A stretch of DNA of 64,000 nucleotides, taken from Planktothrix agardhii NIES-204 (GTDB lineage: Bacteria; Cyanobacteriota; Cyanobacteriia; Cyanobacteriales; Microcoleaceae). Numbering within the stretch: position 1 is the stretch's first letter; every line of letters starts with the position of its first letter. A program made the translations under genes and the position numbers. The DNA is taken from assembly GCA_003609755.1 (NCBI GenBank), contig AP017991.1, forward strand, positions 842,001 through 906,000, written 5' to 3'. Below the pieces are notes generated by a model that worked only from the letters and a program-made list of their open reading frames with translations, had not been told where the DNA came from and searched no databases. Of the stretch, positions 16,610 to 25,611 are shown one piece after another.

Positions 16610-17482
16610 TTAGTTCACAGGTAATTCATTCCTAAAAATTCCAGTTGCAACTACTTGTTCAACTATATTTGGATAAAATTTCTGAGCAATTTCAGGAAAT
16701 TTACCCGCAGCAAGATATCCACCCCAGCAATGAAGCAAGCAAATATCATTTTTCTGCTTCCTCATAGATTGTTTGATCATAGATAAAGCTTTAAATTGGC
16801 ACATTTTATGTATTTCAGCAAGTGTCTTAACGGATTTATTCTCTATTCTCGATATAGCGTCTATTGGGGAAATATTGTATATACAAGGAAGGCTTTGAAC
16901 AGAGAATTCTGCCTTATTAATAGCTCTAACTAGAGCTAACTGATCTTGCTTTTTGAATTTTAGCCACTCCCGATTCCATAACTCAAATAAAGACTGAGTT
17001 TGGGTGGTGTTTCTCCAAAGAATTACTCCACTATTAAAGTGAGTTGTACTTTCTGGCAAATATTGTAAGGTGTAATTCTTCTCTTCTTCCGAAATATGAC
17101 CGCACAATCCCAATGTTGGAACTAGGTCAACTACCATACACATATCTCCATAATCAAGATAATCCCACAGGTCAGAAATAGGTTTGAGGGGAAGAATATC
17201 CGCGTCTAGGAATAGTGTTTCCTGATATGGACTAAATTTTGATAGACTTGTCTTGATGTCCCTAGATGAAAATGAACCGCTATCATTTATCTCACTAAGA
17301 TTAATAAATCTAGCACTAATTTCGTACTTTTCAAGAGGGAAAAGTTTAAGTAATGGATGATCAGAGATTATAGTGATAGGTATATTTGGTTCTATCTGAC
17401 GGAGGACAATCGCACTGATTAAAGTTGCTTCCAGATATAAAACATTTCCTGTTGCACAATAGATAACTCCTCTATTTTTCAT
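16610..17482 (-). CDS. Glycosyltransferase, GT-A fold (nucleotide-sugar transferase-like)
   Basis: A 290-residue protein. The N-terminal part (VIYCATGNVLYLEATLISA) and the metal-binding DxD in LFLDADILPL (near residue 95) fit a GT-A transferase of the GT8/GT77 kind, as does the late NSGVILWR block. It is cytosolic, without a signal or membrane segment. ATG at 17482. It lies next to a GT2 gene on the same strand, in a small surface-polysaccharide-like cluster. Its first 40 bases lie inside a 101-base stretch copied at 18787-18887. Confidence 0.65.
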   Translation of the reverse strand: MKNRGVIYCATGNVLYLEATLISAIVLRQIEPNIPITIISDHPLLKLFPLEKYEISARFINLSEINDSGSFSSRDIKTSLSKFSPYQETLFLDADILPLKPISDLWDYLDYGDMCMVVDLVPTLGLCGHISEEEKNYTLQYLPESTTHFNSGVILWRNTTQTQSLFELWNREWLKFKKQDQLALVRAINKAEFSVQSLPCIYNISPIDAISRIENKSVKTLAEIHKMCQFKALSMIKQSMRKQKNDICLLHCWGGYLAAGKFPEIAQKFYPNIVEQVVATGIFRNELPVN

Positions 17483-17562
17483 ATAAAAACCTTTGAAAAT
17501 TGTTGGTTGAATTTTGTTACTTTATGTTGCTTGGTTTTCAGCTAATTTAGCAAAACAAAATA

Positions 17563-18231
17563 TTAATTTTCATGTAAAGAAATATTTTCTAAAACACTCT
17601 TAGTAATACTTGTTTCTGCTCTTGTGTAAATATAGGTTTCTGGCTTGGTAATGTTTTCGGTTTTAAATATTTTTTCTGCTCGTTGCCAAAAATCTGTATC
17701 TTCACCATAAGCAATATTATCAAATCCTTTTAATTCAAAAAATACTTTACGTTTACCAAAAAATGTAGGCCCTAAAACACATTCTTTTAAATTAATGGTT
17801 TTCCCTGGTTTATAATAATCAGCTACTATAATATCTTCATCAGAAAAGAATCCGCCTTGTATTAAATCAATTTCAGGATGAGATTTTAGATAAGTAAGAC
17901 GTGATTCTATGTGATTAGGTGCATAGCTATCATCACTATCAATGAAGGTGATATATTTCCCAAAGGAAGATTGAATACCCACATTTTTAGCATAAGCTAG
18001 TTTTCTATTTTGATGCTTTAAATAACGAATATTACTAAATTTTTGTAAATAAGGATTAACAATTTCAAAAGTATGATCTTGACTGCCATCATCAACTACT
18101 AAAAGTTCCCAATTGTGGTAAGTTTGATTGATCACAGTATCAATACAATAATTAAGATGTTTAGCGCGATTGAATGTACAAAGAATAATGCTAATTTCAG
18201 GGGTAATATCAAACTTGAGAGGACTCATCAT
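17563..18231 (-). CDS. GT2-family glycosyltransferase
   Basis: A 222-residue enzyme with EISIILCTFNRAKHLNYC at the start, DDGSQDHT and the DxD-type FIDSDD, all hallmarks of the family 2 inverting transferases. It ends soon after the acceptor region (YGEDTDFWQRA), so it is a short single-domain form. The frame begins with a TTG at 18255; the ATG at 18231 is preferred. It and the neighbour at 16610 probably act on the same glycan, whose nature cannot be told. Confidence 0.75.
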   Translation of the reverse strand: MMSPLKFDITPEISIILCTFNRAKHLNYCIDTVINQTYHNWELLVVDDGSQDHTFEIVNPYLQKFSNIRYLKHQNRKLAYAKNVGIQSSFGKYITFIDSDDSYAPNHIESRLTYLKSHPEIDLIQGGFFSDEDIIVADYYKPGKTINLKECVLGPTFFGKRKVFFELKGFDNIAYGEDTDFWQRAEKIFKTENITKPETYIYTRAETSITKSVLENISLHEN

Positions 18232-18372
18232 GGGTATAGTACACAAATGGGACAACAGATAAGAAATAACTAAATTTCAAAACCAGTTACCAAGGTCTAA
18301 CTAAATTTAATTAAACCTTGTGCATAACATCATACAATAATTAAGTTGCATTTTAGATAATTTATAGAGATT

Positions 18373-18810
18373 ATGACGACCATACCAACTCCGTCTTTTT
18401 TAAGTGGCTATTGGCAAGATGCTTTTCAGCTAAAGCAGCATTTACAGGAATTTTTACATCTGGATGCTCAAACAATAGAAAATAGGTTAGCAACTGGTAT
18501 GCAAGAAATGGCCGAGTTAGGTCATAAGGATTTTGATTGGGAACAAGCTACTGCCTTCTATCGGGAAAAAGTGCAGGAAATTTATTTATTTGAACTTGGA
18601 TCTTGGCATTTAGTAAGTCATGATTACATTGGGGATACTCTACGGTTAGTCACTCATTATGCCCAAGGTAGGGTATTAGATTTTGGTGGGGGAATTGGTA
18701 CTCATGCTATAGCTGCGGCACTTTGTCCAGAGGTAAAAGAAGTGGTCTTTTGTGATATTAATCCTGTAAATATTGATTTTGTAAAGCATTTCCTGTTGCA
18801 CAATAGATAA
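18373..18810 (+). pseudogene. Truncated SAM-dependent methyltransferase
   Basis: The first 138 or so residues are a class I methyltransferase N-terminus, with the AdoMet-binding motif I GRVLDFGGGIGTHAIAAA and the acidic motif II FCDINPVNIDFV. Right after VKHF the frame enters a copied segment of the neighbouring glycosyltransferase region (18787 onward) and ends by chance at FLLHNR. Family members continue for another 80-120 residues, so the fold is incomplete. It is probably inactive. Confidence 0.75.
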
Positions 18811-18932
18811 CTCCTCTATTTTTCATATAAAAACCTGTGAAAATTGTTGGTTAAATTTTGTTACTTTATGTTACTTGGTTTTCAGCTCTTTCCCAAAAAT
18901 CTGTATCTTCACCATAAGCGATATTATCAAAT
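18787..18932. repeat. Copied segment of 17443-17725 with internal deletion
   Basis: 18787-18887 matches 17443-17543 (three mismatches in 101), and 18885-18932 matches 17678-17725 (three in 48). The two matches meet at a shared GCT, so the copy lacks 134 internal bases, consistent with a microhomology deletion. It replaces the 3' part of the methyltransferase gene at 18373. Confidence 0.85.
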
Positions 18933-19040
18933 AAAAAGTAAATTGTGCTGAATTTGCAATCAAAGCTGAAGTTATCATGGTAAAGTAATGGTGTCAAGTT
19001 GATGTAAAAAAACACAATTTTCACCGTTATTGTGCCTTTT

Positions 19041-19934
19041 TCAAACCTCGTTTCTCAAAAAATTTACATATCCTAAAAAATCCCGATCTTGAATTTTAGT
19101 TTTTAAAATTTCCAGCCAATCAGTTTGGGGATTTTTCAGAATTTCCAGATCGTAAATATTATCTGTTTCCAAGCTGAGATTTGTGATTTTTATGCACTCA
19201 GCTTTGGCTAAATTGTTTTGAATAGATATTTGACCATTATTTATTTTTTCAAGCAATTTATTTTTAGATTTATGAAAAGTTTCATGGGTATCGGCAGAGT
19301 TACAAGCAGATCCATTACGCTTATAGTAAATATGCAAAGGCTCATGTTCAAAACCAATACACTCAATGTCATTAAAAAAGGACATTACAAAAACCAAATC
19401 CTCTATGCTGGGAAAATCAGTATCATAATATAAATTGGGTATTTTAGTGGCATCATATAAATAAATACTACAGGCATGAAGAGAAACCCATGGTAAGTCT
19501 TGTGGAGAAAGAAACTCATAATTAGGTAACTTATTAAATTTTTCTAGTAAAAGATTAGAATCATTATCTCGAATTTCAATATCAGAAATAGCCGCACCAT
19601 ACCTCTCAACCAAAGGGATCATCTTTGATAATTTTTGAGGTTTAAATTCATCGTCCGCATCTAGGGTTGCCATGTACTTTCCTCTAGCAACCTCTAACCC
19701 TTTATTTCTGGCATTACTTGAACCCGAACCAAATTTATTTGTTGAAATAAATTGTAAGCGTTCATCCACGATATGATCTTCTTTAAGAATTTGAGAATAA
19801 TTTTGGTAATCATCGCTAATAATAATCATTTCCCAATCCATAAAATCTTGGTGTATGACACTGCTCACGGCTCTCTTGATAGTGTTTTCTGCCTTATAAG
19901 CGGGAGTAATAATAGAAATTAAAGGATTTTTCAT
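19041..19934 (-). CDS. GT2-family glycosyltransferase
   Basis: A 297-residue protein opening LISIITPAYKAENTIKRAV, with SSNARNKGLEVARGKYMATLDADDEF containing the DxD site (TLDADDE). The C-terminal third is not recognisable and may bind the acceptor. It is longer and clearly different from the GT2 at 17563. ATG at 19934. Upstream 19935-20231 has no gene; I see only A/T-rich sequence and a short open stretch without a known match. Confidence 0.75.
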   Translation of the reverse strand: MKNPLISIITPAYKAENTIKRAVSSVIHQDFMDWEMIIISDDYQNYSQILKEDHIVDERLQFISTNKFGSGSSNARNKGLEVARGKYMATLDADDEFKPQKLSKMIPLVERYGAAISDIEIRDNDSNLLLEKFNKLPNYEFLSPQDLPWVSLHACSIYLYDATKIPNLYYDTDFPSIEDLVFVMSFFNDIECIGFEHEPLHIYYKRNGSACNSADTHETFHKSKNKLLEKINNGQISIQNNLAKAECIKITNLSLETDNIYDLEILKNPQTDWLEILKTKIQDRDFLGYVNFLRNEV

Positions 19935-20231
19935 GGCATTTGATTTGTTGGTTATCGGTAAGAACTTGATTTAATCTATCGAAATAAAGTTATCTTTGGC
20001 TTTGAAAGAGGTAGAAGTATTGAGCCACAGATACTGATCACCCCAAGTGAATCGGAGAACAACAACTAACAGCACAGGATATTCAAGATTTTTATCCAAA
20101 ATAGACGAATCCATGTTAACATAACGGAGGCTTTAATCAAAGCTTGTCGCCAAAATTGTCATAAAATTACCGATTTAGGTTTTTTGTATACAATTAAGCA
20201 ATTATTTGTGATCTAATGATCCCATGAATTA

Positions 20232-21164
20232 ATGAATTTTGATAATCATCAGTTAAATCTTAATTGGGCTTGGCCGATTGGGGAAGAAGGATTCCTAAAA
20301 ATTGTTGACTTGATCAATGAGAAAGTTAATTTGCCAAATTATATTTTAGAATTTGGTAGCGGTGCAAGTTCCGTCCGTCTAGTTTTAAGTTTTCCTCAAA
20401 CCAAAATAATCTCAATAGATGCAGATTTAGACTGTTATCATCAAACTCAAGAGCTTGCTAAAGAATTTCTTCAACCAGAATCCCTCTTTGAGTTACAATA
20501 TCAGCCTTTGAGTTTTCAAGAATATGGTTTGGGTACGATTTTTGCTTATACTCAAGATAATTCCTTAAACAACCTTAGTTTTGACTGCGTAATTATAGAT
20601 GGGCCACCATTCTATACCTTAAGAGGAAGAGAAGCCTGTTTATATCAAGTCTATAACCAACTCCGTATTGGTGGTATTGTTATTTTGGATGATTTCAATC
20701 GAGAAAGTGAAAAGATTATTTTAAAAAATTGGTTGTCAGTATATCCCGATAGTTTTGATATAGAAATTATTGAATCAGGACATCACCTGGCTATTCTTCA
20801 GAAAAAACAGTCAGTAGAACCTGATTTCCTTAATGAATATAGACACAATGATGCCATGGAGATTAACCAAAAATACAGGAAACTTCGGGCTGCATTCTTA
20901 AACCTAAAAGATGCCGATTTTATTAAAATACTTGAATCTTTACCCAGCAATGTAATTATCCCGGCACTCAAAGATAAAGATAACTTGGATAATTTTCTCA
21001 AACTAATATTGACAATTCAAACAACATATCAAAGTGCTTCTGATCAAGTTAATTTTATTTCTGAGTCTCAATCAAATTTGACGGCTGAAGAAATTTTTCA
21101 GCAACAAACTGAAATTTTCTGTTCTTGTTTAGACTTGTTAAATTTAACCCAATCAAACCTATAA
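20232..21164 (+). CDS. SAM-dependent methyltransferase with helical C-terminal part
   Basis: A 310-residue protein. Residues about 30-200 form a class I methyltransferase fold: motif I YILEFGSGASSVRLV, acidic end of strand 2 IISIDAD, then SFDCVIIDGPPFYTLRGREACL and GGIVILDDF, which resemble the Methyltransf_24 type that acts on sugars or small molecules. Residues about 205-310 are helical and of unknown role. It is the last gene of the glycosyl-/methyl-transferase group and reads away from it. The substrate is unknown. Confidence 0.65.
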   Translation: MNFDNHQLNLNWAWPIGEEGFLKIVDLINEKVNLPNYILEFGSGASSVRLVLSFPQTKIISIDADLDCYHQTQELAKEFLQPESLFELQYQPLSFQEYGLGTIFAYTQDNSLNNLSFDCVIIDGPPFYTLRGREACLYQVYNQLRIGGIVILDDFNRESEKIILKNWLSVYPDSFDIEIIESGHHLAILQKKQSVEPDFLNEYRHNDAMEINQKYRKLRAAFLNLKDADFIKILESLPSNVIIPALKDKDNLDNFLKLILTIQTTYQSASDQVNFISESQSNLTAEEIFQQQTEIFCSCLDLLNLTQSNL

Positions 21165-21318
21165 TTTTCCTCTCTCCAAGAATCACGGAGGAGAGTTAAA
21201 TATACTTTTAACCTAGGAAAAAATGCAGTATTCCGATGACATTTGGCTAAATTAGTTTATTTACTACTTGCTTAATTCGGAAAGTGACAAAAGCTGAATC
21301 AATTTAATTCCTCCATAA

Positions 21319-21984
21319 TCAAGGATGAATTTGTTTGAGAATCACCCGCAAGCGATCATAATCATCTTTTAATAAAATGCTCAGGGTTCGTCCCGCTTCA
21401 ATTAACCAAGCTCGATCTAATGTTTTGAACTTATAAACTTCTCGAATTGCCGCAGCCACCAAAGAATCCACCGGAGCATTACCCACATCTAATAAAGTTC
21501 TTAAAAAATCTAATTCCTGACTAAAACTAACAATCTCATCCGGTTCACACTCATACACCGCTTGATGAATTTGAGGAGGACGGGGCGGAATATATTGATA
21601 AATCTTGCCCCGTTGCGGTTGAGAATTATTTCCCTCACCCACCAACTCAAACCCCACAATTGCCACCCGAAATTCCGTTTTTAACATCGCAAAAATTTGC
21701 GGTTGCTGTTCTCGCAATTCCTCTAAACTTAATCCTAGTGCCCTCGCCCGATGTACAGAATCAATCGGGCTAGTTGTGGCATGATAAACTACCCCATAAA
21801 CTTTATTTCCCGACTCCTCATCCCTAGATTTAACCCAACTTCCAAACGCAGGCATCACCGGAAAACTTAAATCTTCCGGTTCCAAACATTGGGCTAAATA
21901 TTCCGTTGTCGCCGTTTCAATTACCTCACCAATATGTTGTTGAGAACGGGCAGAAGTTGAAAATGCAGGAAAGGGAAGACGCAT
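21319..21984 (-). CDS. HAS-barrel domain protein (HerA-associated type)
   Basis: A 221-residue protein. Its first 110 residues resemble the HAS barrel seen at the N-terminus of HerA-type DNA-translocating ATPases (IGEVIETATTEYLAQC, GSWVKSRDEESGNKVYGVVYHATTSPIDSVHR). The ATPase part is absent, as in other stand-alone cyanobacterial members. The rest is helical. A role in DNA or nucleoprotein handling is only suggested by the family. ATG at 21984, next to a heptamer repeat tract. Confidence 0.55.
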   Translation of the reverse strand: MRLPFPAFSTSARSQQHIGEVIETATTEYLAQCLEPEDLSFPVMPAFGSWVKSRDEESGNKVYGVVYHATTSPIDSVHRARALGLSLEELREQQPQIFAMLKTEFRVAIVGFELVGEGNNSQPQRGKIYQYIPPRPPQIHQAVYECEPDEIVSFSQELDFLRTLLDVGNAPVDSLVAAAIREVYKFKTLDRAWLIEAGRTLSILLKDDYDRLRVILKQIHP

Positions 21985-21987
21985 AAA

Positions 21988-22048
21988 TCAGTTATCAGTT
22001 ATCAGTTATCAGTTATCAGTGTAGAGACGCGCCATGGCACGTCTCTAC
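21988..22048. repeat. Heptamer tract plus palindromic repeat
   Basis: 21988-22020 is four to five copies of TCAGTTA in tandem, the same heptamer (opposite strand) as at 60185-60210. 22021-22048 is a palindrome, GTAGAGACG...CGTCTCTAC around CCATGG. A shorter version lies at 25581-25602. Both are dispersed cyanobacterial repeats. Confidence 0.8.
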
Positions 22049-22056
22049 TATCATTA

Positions 22057-22254
22057 TTATTTTTTGCCTTTGCGTCCAGCAGTGGTATCAATAGCTTCTA
22101 GTTCAGAACGTCTGAAAGTAACCAGTTTATCCCAGTTTCCTCCTTCAAACAGAACAGCGACCTTCCCGTCACTGACTCGTTGAACTAGACCTTGGAAACC
22201 GTAATAAGTATCAATAGGGTTCGTGACTCGCACGGCGGAACCTGGCAAAATCAT
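22057..22254 (-). CDS. ndhS: NDH-1 subunit NdhS
   Basis: A 65-residue SH3-like protein, [20 protein letters not shown]... then [19 protein letters not shown], matching NdhS of cyanobacteria. NdhS forms part of the ferredoxin-docking site of the photosynthetic NDH-1 complex and so supports cyclic electron flow and respiration. Length and the basic C-terminal tail are typical. No other ndh gene is nearby, as is usual for ndhS. Confidence 0.85.
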   Translation of the reverse strand: MILPGSAVRVTNPIDTYYGFQGLVQRVSDGKVAVLFEGGNWDKLVTFRRSELEAIDTTAGRKGKK

Positions 22255-22480
22255 AATATTTTAAGGCTTAGGTGAACTCAATCTTAGTTTACCGCCCTAA
22301 CCGTGGATTGTTAAGGGGGGTGGAATTATAGTCTTTCCGCAAAAGCCAAAAATTCCAATAGGAGAACGTTTGAGTCCCTCTGGAAAAAAAACTTTCCCAA
22401 AACCCTTGCGTAAATCAAAATAAAATGTTTAGATATAGAAATGTGAAAATTCAAAAGCGAATCAACACATAACCCAATCC

Positions 22481-22825
22481 GGGGGCGTGGCGGAATGGTA
22501 GACGCTACGGACTTAAAGATAAATTGAGCCTTGAGGCGAGAAATCTCTCAAGTGTAAGCTGTCAAATTCAGGGAAACCTAAATCTGTAAATTCAGACAAG
22601 GCAATCCTGAGCCAAGCCTAGGGGTATTAGAAATGAGGGAGTTTCCCCAATCTAAGATCAATACCTAGGAAGGTGCAGAGACTCGACGGGAGCTACCCTA
22701 ACGTTAAGCCGAGGGTAAAGAGAGAGTCCAATTCTCAAAGCCAATTGGTAGTAGCGAAAGCTACGGGAGAATGAAAATCCGTTGACCCTTATAAGGTCGT
22801 GTGGGTTCAAGTCCCACCGCCCCCA
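22481..22825 (+). tRNA. trnL-UAA: tRNA-Leu(UAA), split by a group I intron
   Basis: Exon 1 is 22481-22514 and exon 2 is 22774-22825. Together they give a type II tRNA with acceptor GGGGGCG...GCCCCCA, an anticodon loop CTTAAAA (anticodon UAA), a long variable arm and a T-loop GTTCAAGTC. The 3' CCA is not fully encoded (ends A then TAC). The break falls after U34, the ancient insertion site shared by cyanobacteria and plastids. Confidence 0.97.
22515..22773 (+). other. Group I self-splicing intron in tRNA-Leu(UAA)
   Basis: This 259-base intron begins after exon base T and ends in G, the omega G of group I introns. It holds the core elements P (AATTCAGGGAAACC), R (GTGCAGAGACTCGACGGGAGC) split here as GTGCAGAGACTCGACGGG and S (AAGAGAGAGTCC). 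It carries no homing endonuclease frame. The size fits the small trnL introns of cyanobacteria. Confidence 0.93.
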
Positions 22826-22931
22826 TACCTAAAAATTAAATATAGCAAGCAATCAGCAAGAAAAGACTTCACTCTGTGATCTTATGTCCTAGTTTTCGCT
22901 TGAGACTGTTATATAAATTATCATTTTATCG

Positions 22932-22953
22932 GGTGCGTCTTACGCGCCTTTTT
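22932..22953 (+). terminator. Intrinsic terminator after tRNA-Leu
   Basis: GGTGCGT pairs with ACGCGCC (one G-U) around a three-base loop and is followed by five Ts. It lies about 105 bases past the tRNA 3' end and before the DUF29 gene. Confidence 0.7.
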
Positions 22954-23009
22954 CGGTTATAAATTAATATAATAGACCCTAATCCTCTTAACTCTCAAAT
23001 GAGGTATCA

Positions 23010-23480
23010 ATGGTAAGCTCTAAACACCCTCAATTAAAATCAACAGAAAATTTAAGCCTGTATGAACAAGATTTTTACTTATGGATTGAAAATACGGTAA
23101 ATCAGTTAAAAACAGGGCAATTATTAGAGGTTGATTTGGGAAATTTAATTGAAGAAATCGAATCTATGGGACGCAGTGAAAAACAAGCACTAGAAAGTGA
23201 TTTAATTATTGTTTTACTACATCTATTGAAATATAAATATCAACCAGATAAACGTTCCAATAGTTGGTTATCTTCGATTTATGAACATCGTAGAAGACTG
23301 AGAAAAGCATTAAAAAGTAGTCCCAGCTTAAAACCTTACTATACAGAAGTGTTTGAGGAATGTTATCAAGATGCTAGACAAGAAGCAGCCTTAGAAACGG
23401 GTTTAACTTTAGAAGTATTTCCTGTGGTTTGTCCGTTTACACCAGAAGCTACCCTCGATAGTGAATTTCTACCGAATTAA
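23010..23480 (+). CDS. DUF29 family protein
   Basis: A 156-residue protein with the DUF29 pattern: LYEQDFYLWIENTVNQLKTG, then LDLG/NLIEEIESMGRSEKQALES, then LLHLLKYKYQP and a W-containing block with RR repeats (EHRRRLRKAL). The family is common and multi-copy in cyanobacteria and of unknown function, often near toxin-antitoxin genes, as here. A possible -10 (TATAAT, near 22970) lies upstream. Confidence 0.8.
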   Translation: MVSSKHPQLKSTENLSLYEQDFYLWIENTVNQLKTGQLLEVDLGNLIEEIESMGRSEKQALESDLIIVLLHLLKYKYQPDKRSNSWLSSIYEHRRRLRKALKSSPSLKPYYTEVFEECYQDARQEAALETGLTLEVFPVVCPFTPEATLDSEFLPN

Positions 23481-23580
23481 ATTAACAAAATCACTCAATC
23501 TAAATGATTTTCTAGTAGAGATATGTTATAATAAATTGAGTATAGCAATTTTATATTATTATCAACCATAGGAGAAGATC

Positions 23581-23838
23581 ATGACTCAAACTATTACTCA
23601 AGCAGAAGCTATTGTCGAGATGATTAACACCTTATCGCTTCAACAACAGGAGGAAGTAATTAATTTTATTGAATTTTTGCATTTTAAAGCCCAAAAACCA
23701 GAAATTCAACCTCCAGAAGTAGAACAACAACCGATTTCAGCCTATGAAGCAGCCAAACAGTGGGTAGGATGTGTGGAGAGTGGAATCGGTGATTTATCCT
23801 ATAATAAAACCTATCTGGAGGGTGTTTCTGCAAAATGA
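23581..23838 (+). CDS. DUF2281-type antitoxin of a PIN toxin pair
   Basis: An 85-residue protein. The helical start AIVEMINTLSLQQQEEVINFIEFLHFK is the usual form of small cyanobacterial antitoxins that neutralise PIN toxins; the C-terminal part likely wraps the toxin. TAGGAG lies just before the ATG at 23581. Its last four bases overlap the toxin start (ATGA at 23835-23838), so the two are translationally coupled. Confidence 0.75.
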   Translation: MTQTITQAEAIVEMINTLSLQQQEEVINFIEFLHFKAQKPEIQPPEVEQQPISAYEAAKQWVGCVESGIGDLSYNKTYLEGVSAK

Positions 23839-24257
23839 AGCCATTAATTATTTTAGATACCAGTCCTTTAGTTGCTCTAATTGATAAAAGCGATCGCTTT
23901 CACGGTTGGTCGGTACAGATTTGGAAAACCCTAGTTCCTCCATTATTCACTTGTGAAGCGGTTATTTCTGAAGCGTGTTTTTTGCTTCATAGAACCTATG
24001 GAGGAGAGGAAGCTGTTATTGCTTTATTGAAATCGGGAGTGATTAAAATACCCTTTCATTTAACAGAAGAAATTGAAGCTATTGGAAATTTAATGCAGCG
24101 TTATCAGAATATACCGATGTCTTTAGCCGATGCTTGTTTAGTCAGAATGAGTGAATTAATTCCAGGGAGTTGTATATTAACCTTAGATAGTGATTTTAGA
24201 ATTTATAGCAAAAATCAGCAGGAAATAATTGATTTAATAATTGCTGATGAAATATAA
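23835..24257 (+). CDS. PIN-domain ribonuclease toxin
   Basis: A 140-residue PIN domain protein. The conserved acidic residues are visible: Asp8 in ILDTSPLVAL, a Glu in AVISEACF, Asp in SLADACLVRM and Asp in LTLDSDF. These enzymes cut RNA when the antitoxin is degraded. It overlaps its antitoxin gene by four bases and ends one base before folC, so folC may be co-transcribed with it. Confidence 0.85.
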   Translation: MKPLIILDTSPLVALIDKSDRFHGWSVQIWKTLVPPLFTCEAVISEACFLLHRTYGGEEAVIALLKSGVIKIPFHLTEEIEAIGNLMQRYQNIPMSLADACLVRMSELIPGSCILTLDSDFRIYSKNQQEIIDLIIADEI

Positions 24258-24258
24258 T

Positions 24259-25506
24259 ATGGAAAAATTTTTACAAAAATATCAACAATTTGGGATTAAT
24301 TTAGGTTTAGAACGGATTAAAAACCTACTAAAACGCTTAGGAAATCCTCACCTAAATGTTCCTATAATTCATGTAGCTGGAACTAATGGTAAAGGTTCGG
24401 TTTGTGCTTACCTATCTTCTATTTTATCACAAGCAGGTTATCGAGTTGGACGCTATATTTCCCCCCATTTAGTCGATTGGACAGAACGTTTATCAATTAA
24501 TCAACAACCAATTTCACAATCGGATTTTTTAGAAGTTTTACAACAGGTAGAAAATGCCATTCTCCCCGATGAATTTCCCCCAACTTTATTTGAAGTAGTA
24601 ACAGTTGCAGCTTGGTTATATTTTGCTCAACAAAAAGTAGATATAGCAGTCATGGAAGTGGGGTTAGGGGGACGTTTAGACGCCACTAATGTTTGTGATT
24701 ATCCCTTGGTTAGTGTGATTACTTCCATTGGTTTAGACCATCAAGAATACCTGGGGTCAACAATAGCAGAAATTGCCTTTGAAAAGGCGGGAATTATTAA
24801 ACCTAACTGTCCCGTGGTTGTCGGTATTTTACCCCCAGATGCTCAACAAGTTATTCAACAACGGGCAACGGAATTAAACGCCCCAGTAACGTGGGTTAAA
24901 CCTGCGGTTTGGGTCAAACAAAATGGTATACAGCAAACAGCTAATTATCAAGGGTTAGAATACCCTTTACCCCTATTAGGAAATATACAATTAATTAATT
25001 CGGCGATCGCGATCGCTACTATCCAAATTCTACATCAACAAGGATGGAAAATTTCCGAAAATGCCCTAATTCAAGGCATAGAAAAAGCCCAATGGCCAGG
25101 ACGCTTGCAATGGATTACCTGGAAACAGCATCGCCTATTAATTGATGGCGCCCATAACCCCGCCGCCGCCGTTGCTTTACGTGAATATGTGGATAGTTTA
25201 GAGGTTTCATCTATTAGTTGGGTGATGGGAATGTTATCGACAAAAGATCACACTAATATTTTTAAAGCCCTATTAAGACCCAGTGATCAATTATATTTAG
25301 TTCCTATTCCTAATCACCCTTATGCAGACCCCCAACAGTTAGCAACCCTAGCTAAAAGTTTATGTCCCGATTTAAAGAATTGTCAAACCTATCCCACATT
25401 AATTCCCGCGTTAGACGCTGCTATTAAAAATGAAAATACCTTACCAGTTATTTGTGGATCATTGTATTTATTAGGTTATTTTTTTGAACTTCTGCAAAAA
25501 ACTTGA
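24259..25506 (+). CDS. folC: Folylpolyglutamate synthase / dihydrofolate synthase
   Basis: A 415-residue Mur-ligase-type enzyme that adds glutamate to folates. The P-loop HVAGTNGKGSVCAYLSSIL, the metal and folate elements YISPHLVDWTERL, VMEVGLGGRLDATNV and SIGLDHQEYLG, and the Mur-type IDGAHNPAAA are intact. The frame is open back to a TTG at 24241, inside the toxin gene; the ATG at 24259 follows its stop directly and is preferred. Confidence 0.93.
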   Translation: MEKFLQKYQQFGINLGLERIKNLLKRLGNPHLNVPIIHVAGTNGKGSVCAYLSSILSQAGYRVGRYISPHLVDWTERLSINQQPISQSDFLEVLQQVENAILPDEFPPTLFEVVTVAAWLYFAQQKVDIAVMEVGLGGRLDATNVCDYPLVSVITSIGLDHQEYLGSTIAEIAFEKAGIIKPNCPVVVGILPPDAQQVIQQRATELNAPVTWVKPAVWVKQNGIQQTANYQGLEYPLPLLGNIQLINSAIAIATIQILHQQGWKISENALIQGIEKAQWPGRLQWITWKQHRLLIDGAHNPAAAVALREYVDSLEVSSISWVMGMLSTKDHTNIFKALLRPSDQLYLVPIPNHPYADPQQLATLAKSLCPDLKNCQTYPTLIPALDAAIKNENTLPVICGSLYLLGYFFELLQKT

Positions 25507-25580
25507 ATCCCGTTATAACCCCTTTGTGCCTTTGTGTCTTTGTGGTTAAATAGAGTTAAATATAGAGAGTTAAATATAGA

Positions 25581-25602
25581 GAGACGAGCCATGGCACGTC
25601 TC
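25581..25602. repeat. Palindromic repeat, GAGACG...CGTCTC
   Basis: A six-base stem around a ten-base AGCCATGGCA centre, related to the repeat at 22021-22048. It lies between the convergent folC and SH3-domain genes. Confidence 0.6.
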
Positions 25603-25611
25603 TACGGACTA

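Noticed and set aside
19935-20231. Short open stretch reading ALIKACRQNCHKITDL near 20130-20200
   Set aside because: Too short and without a start or a known match; it could be a remnant, but I cannot support a call.
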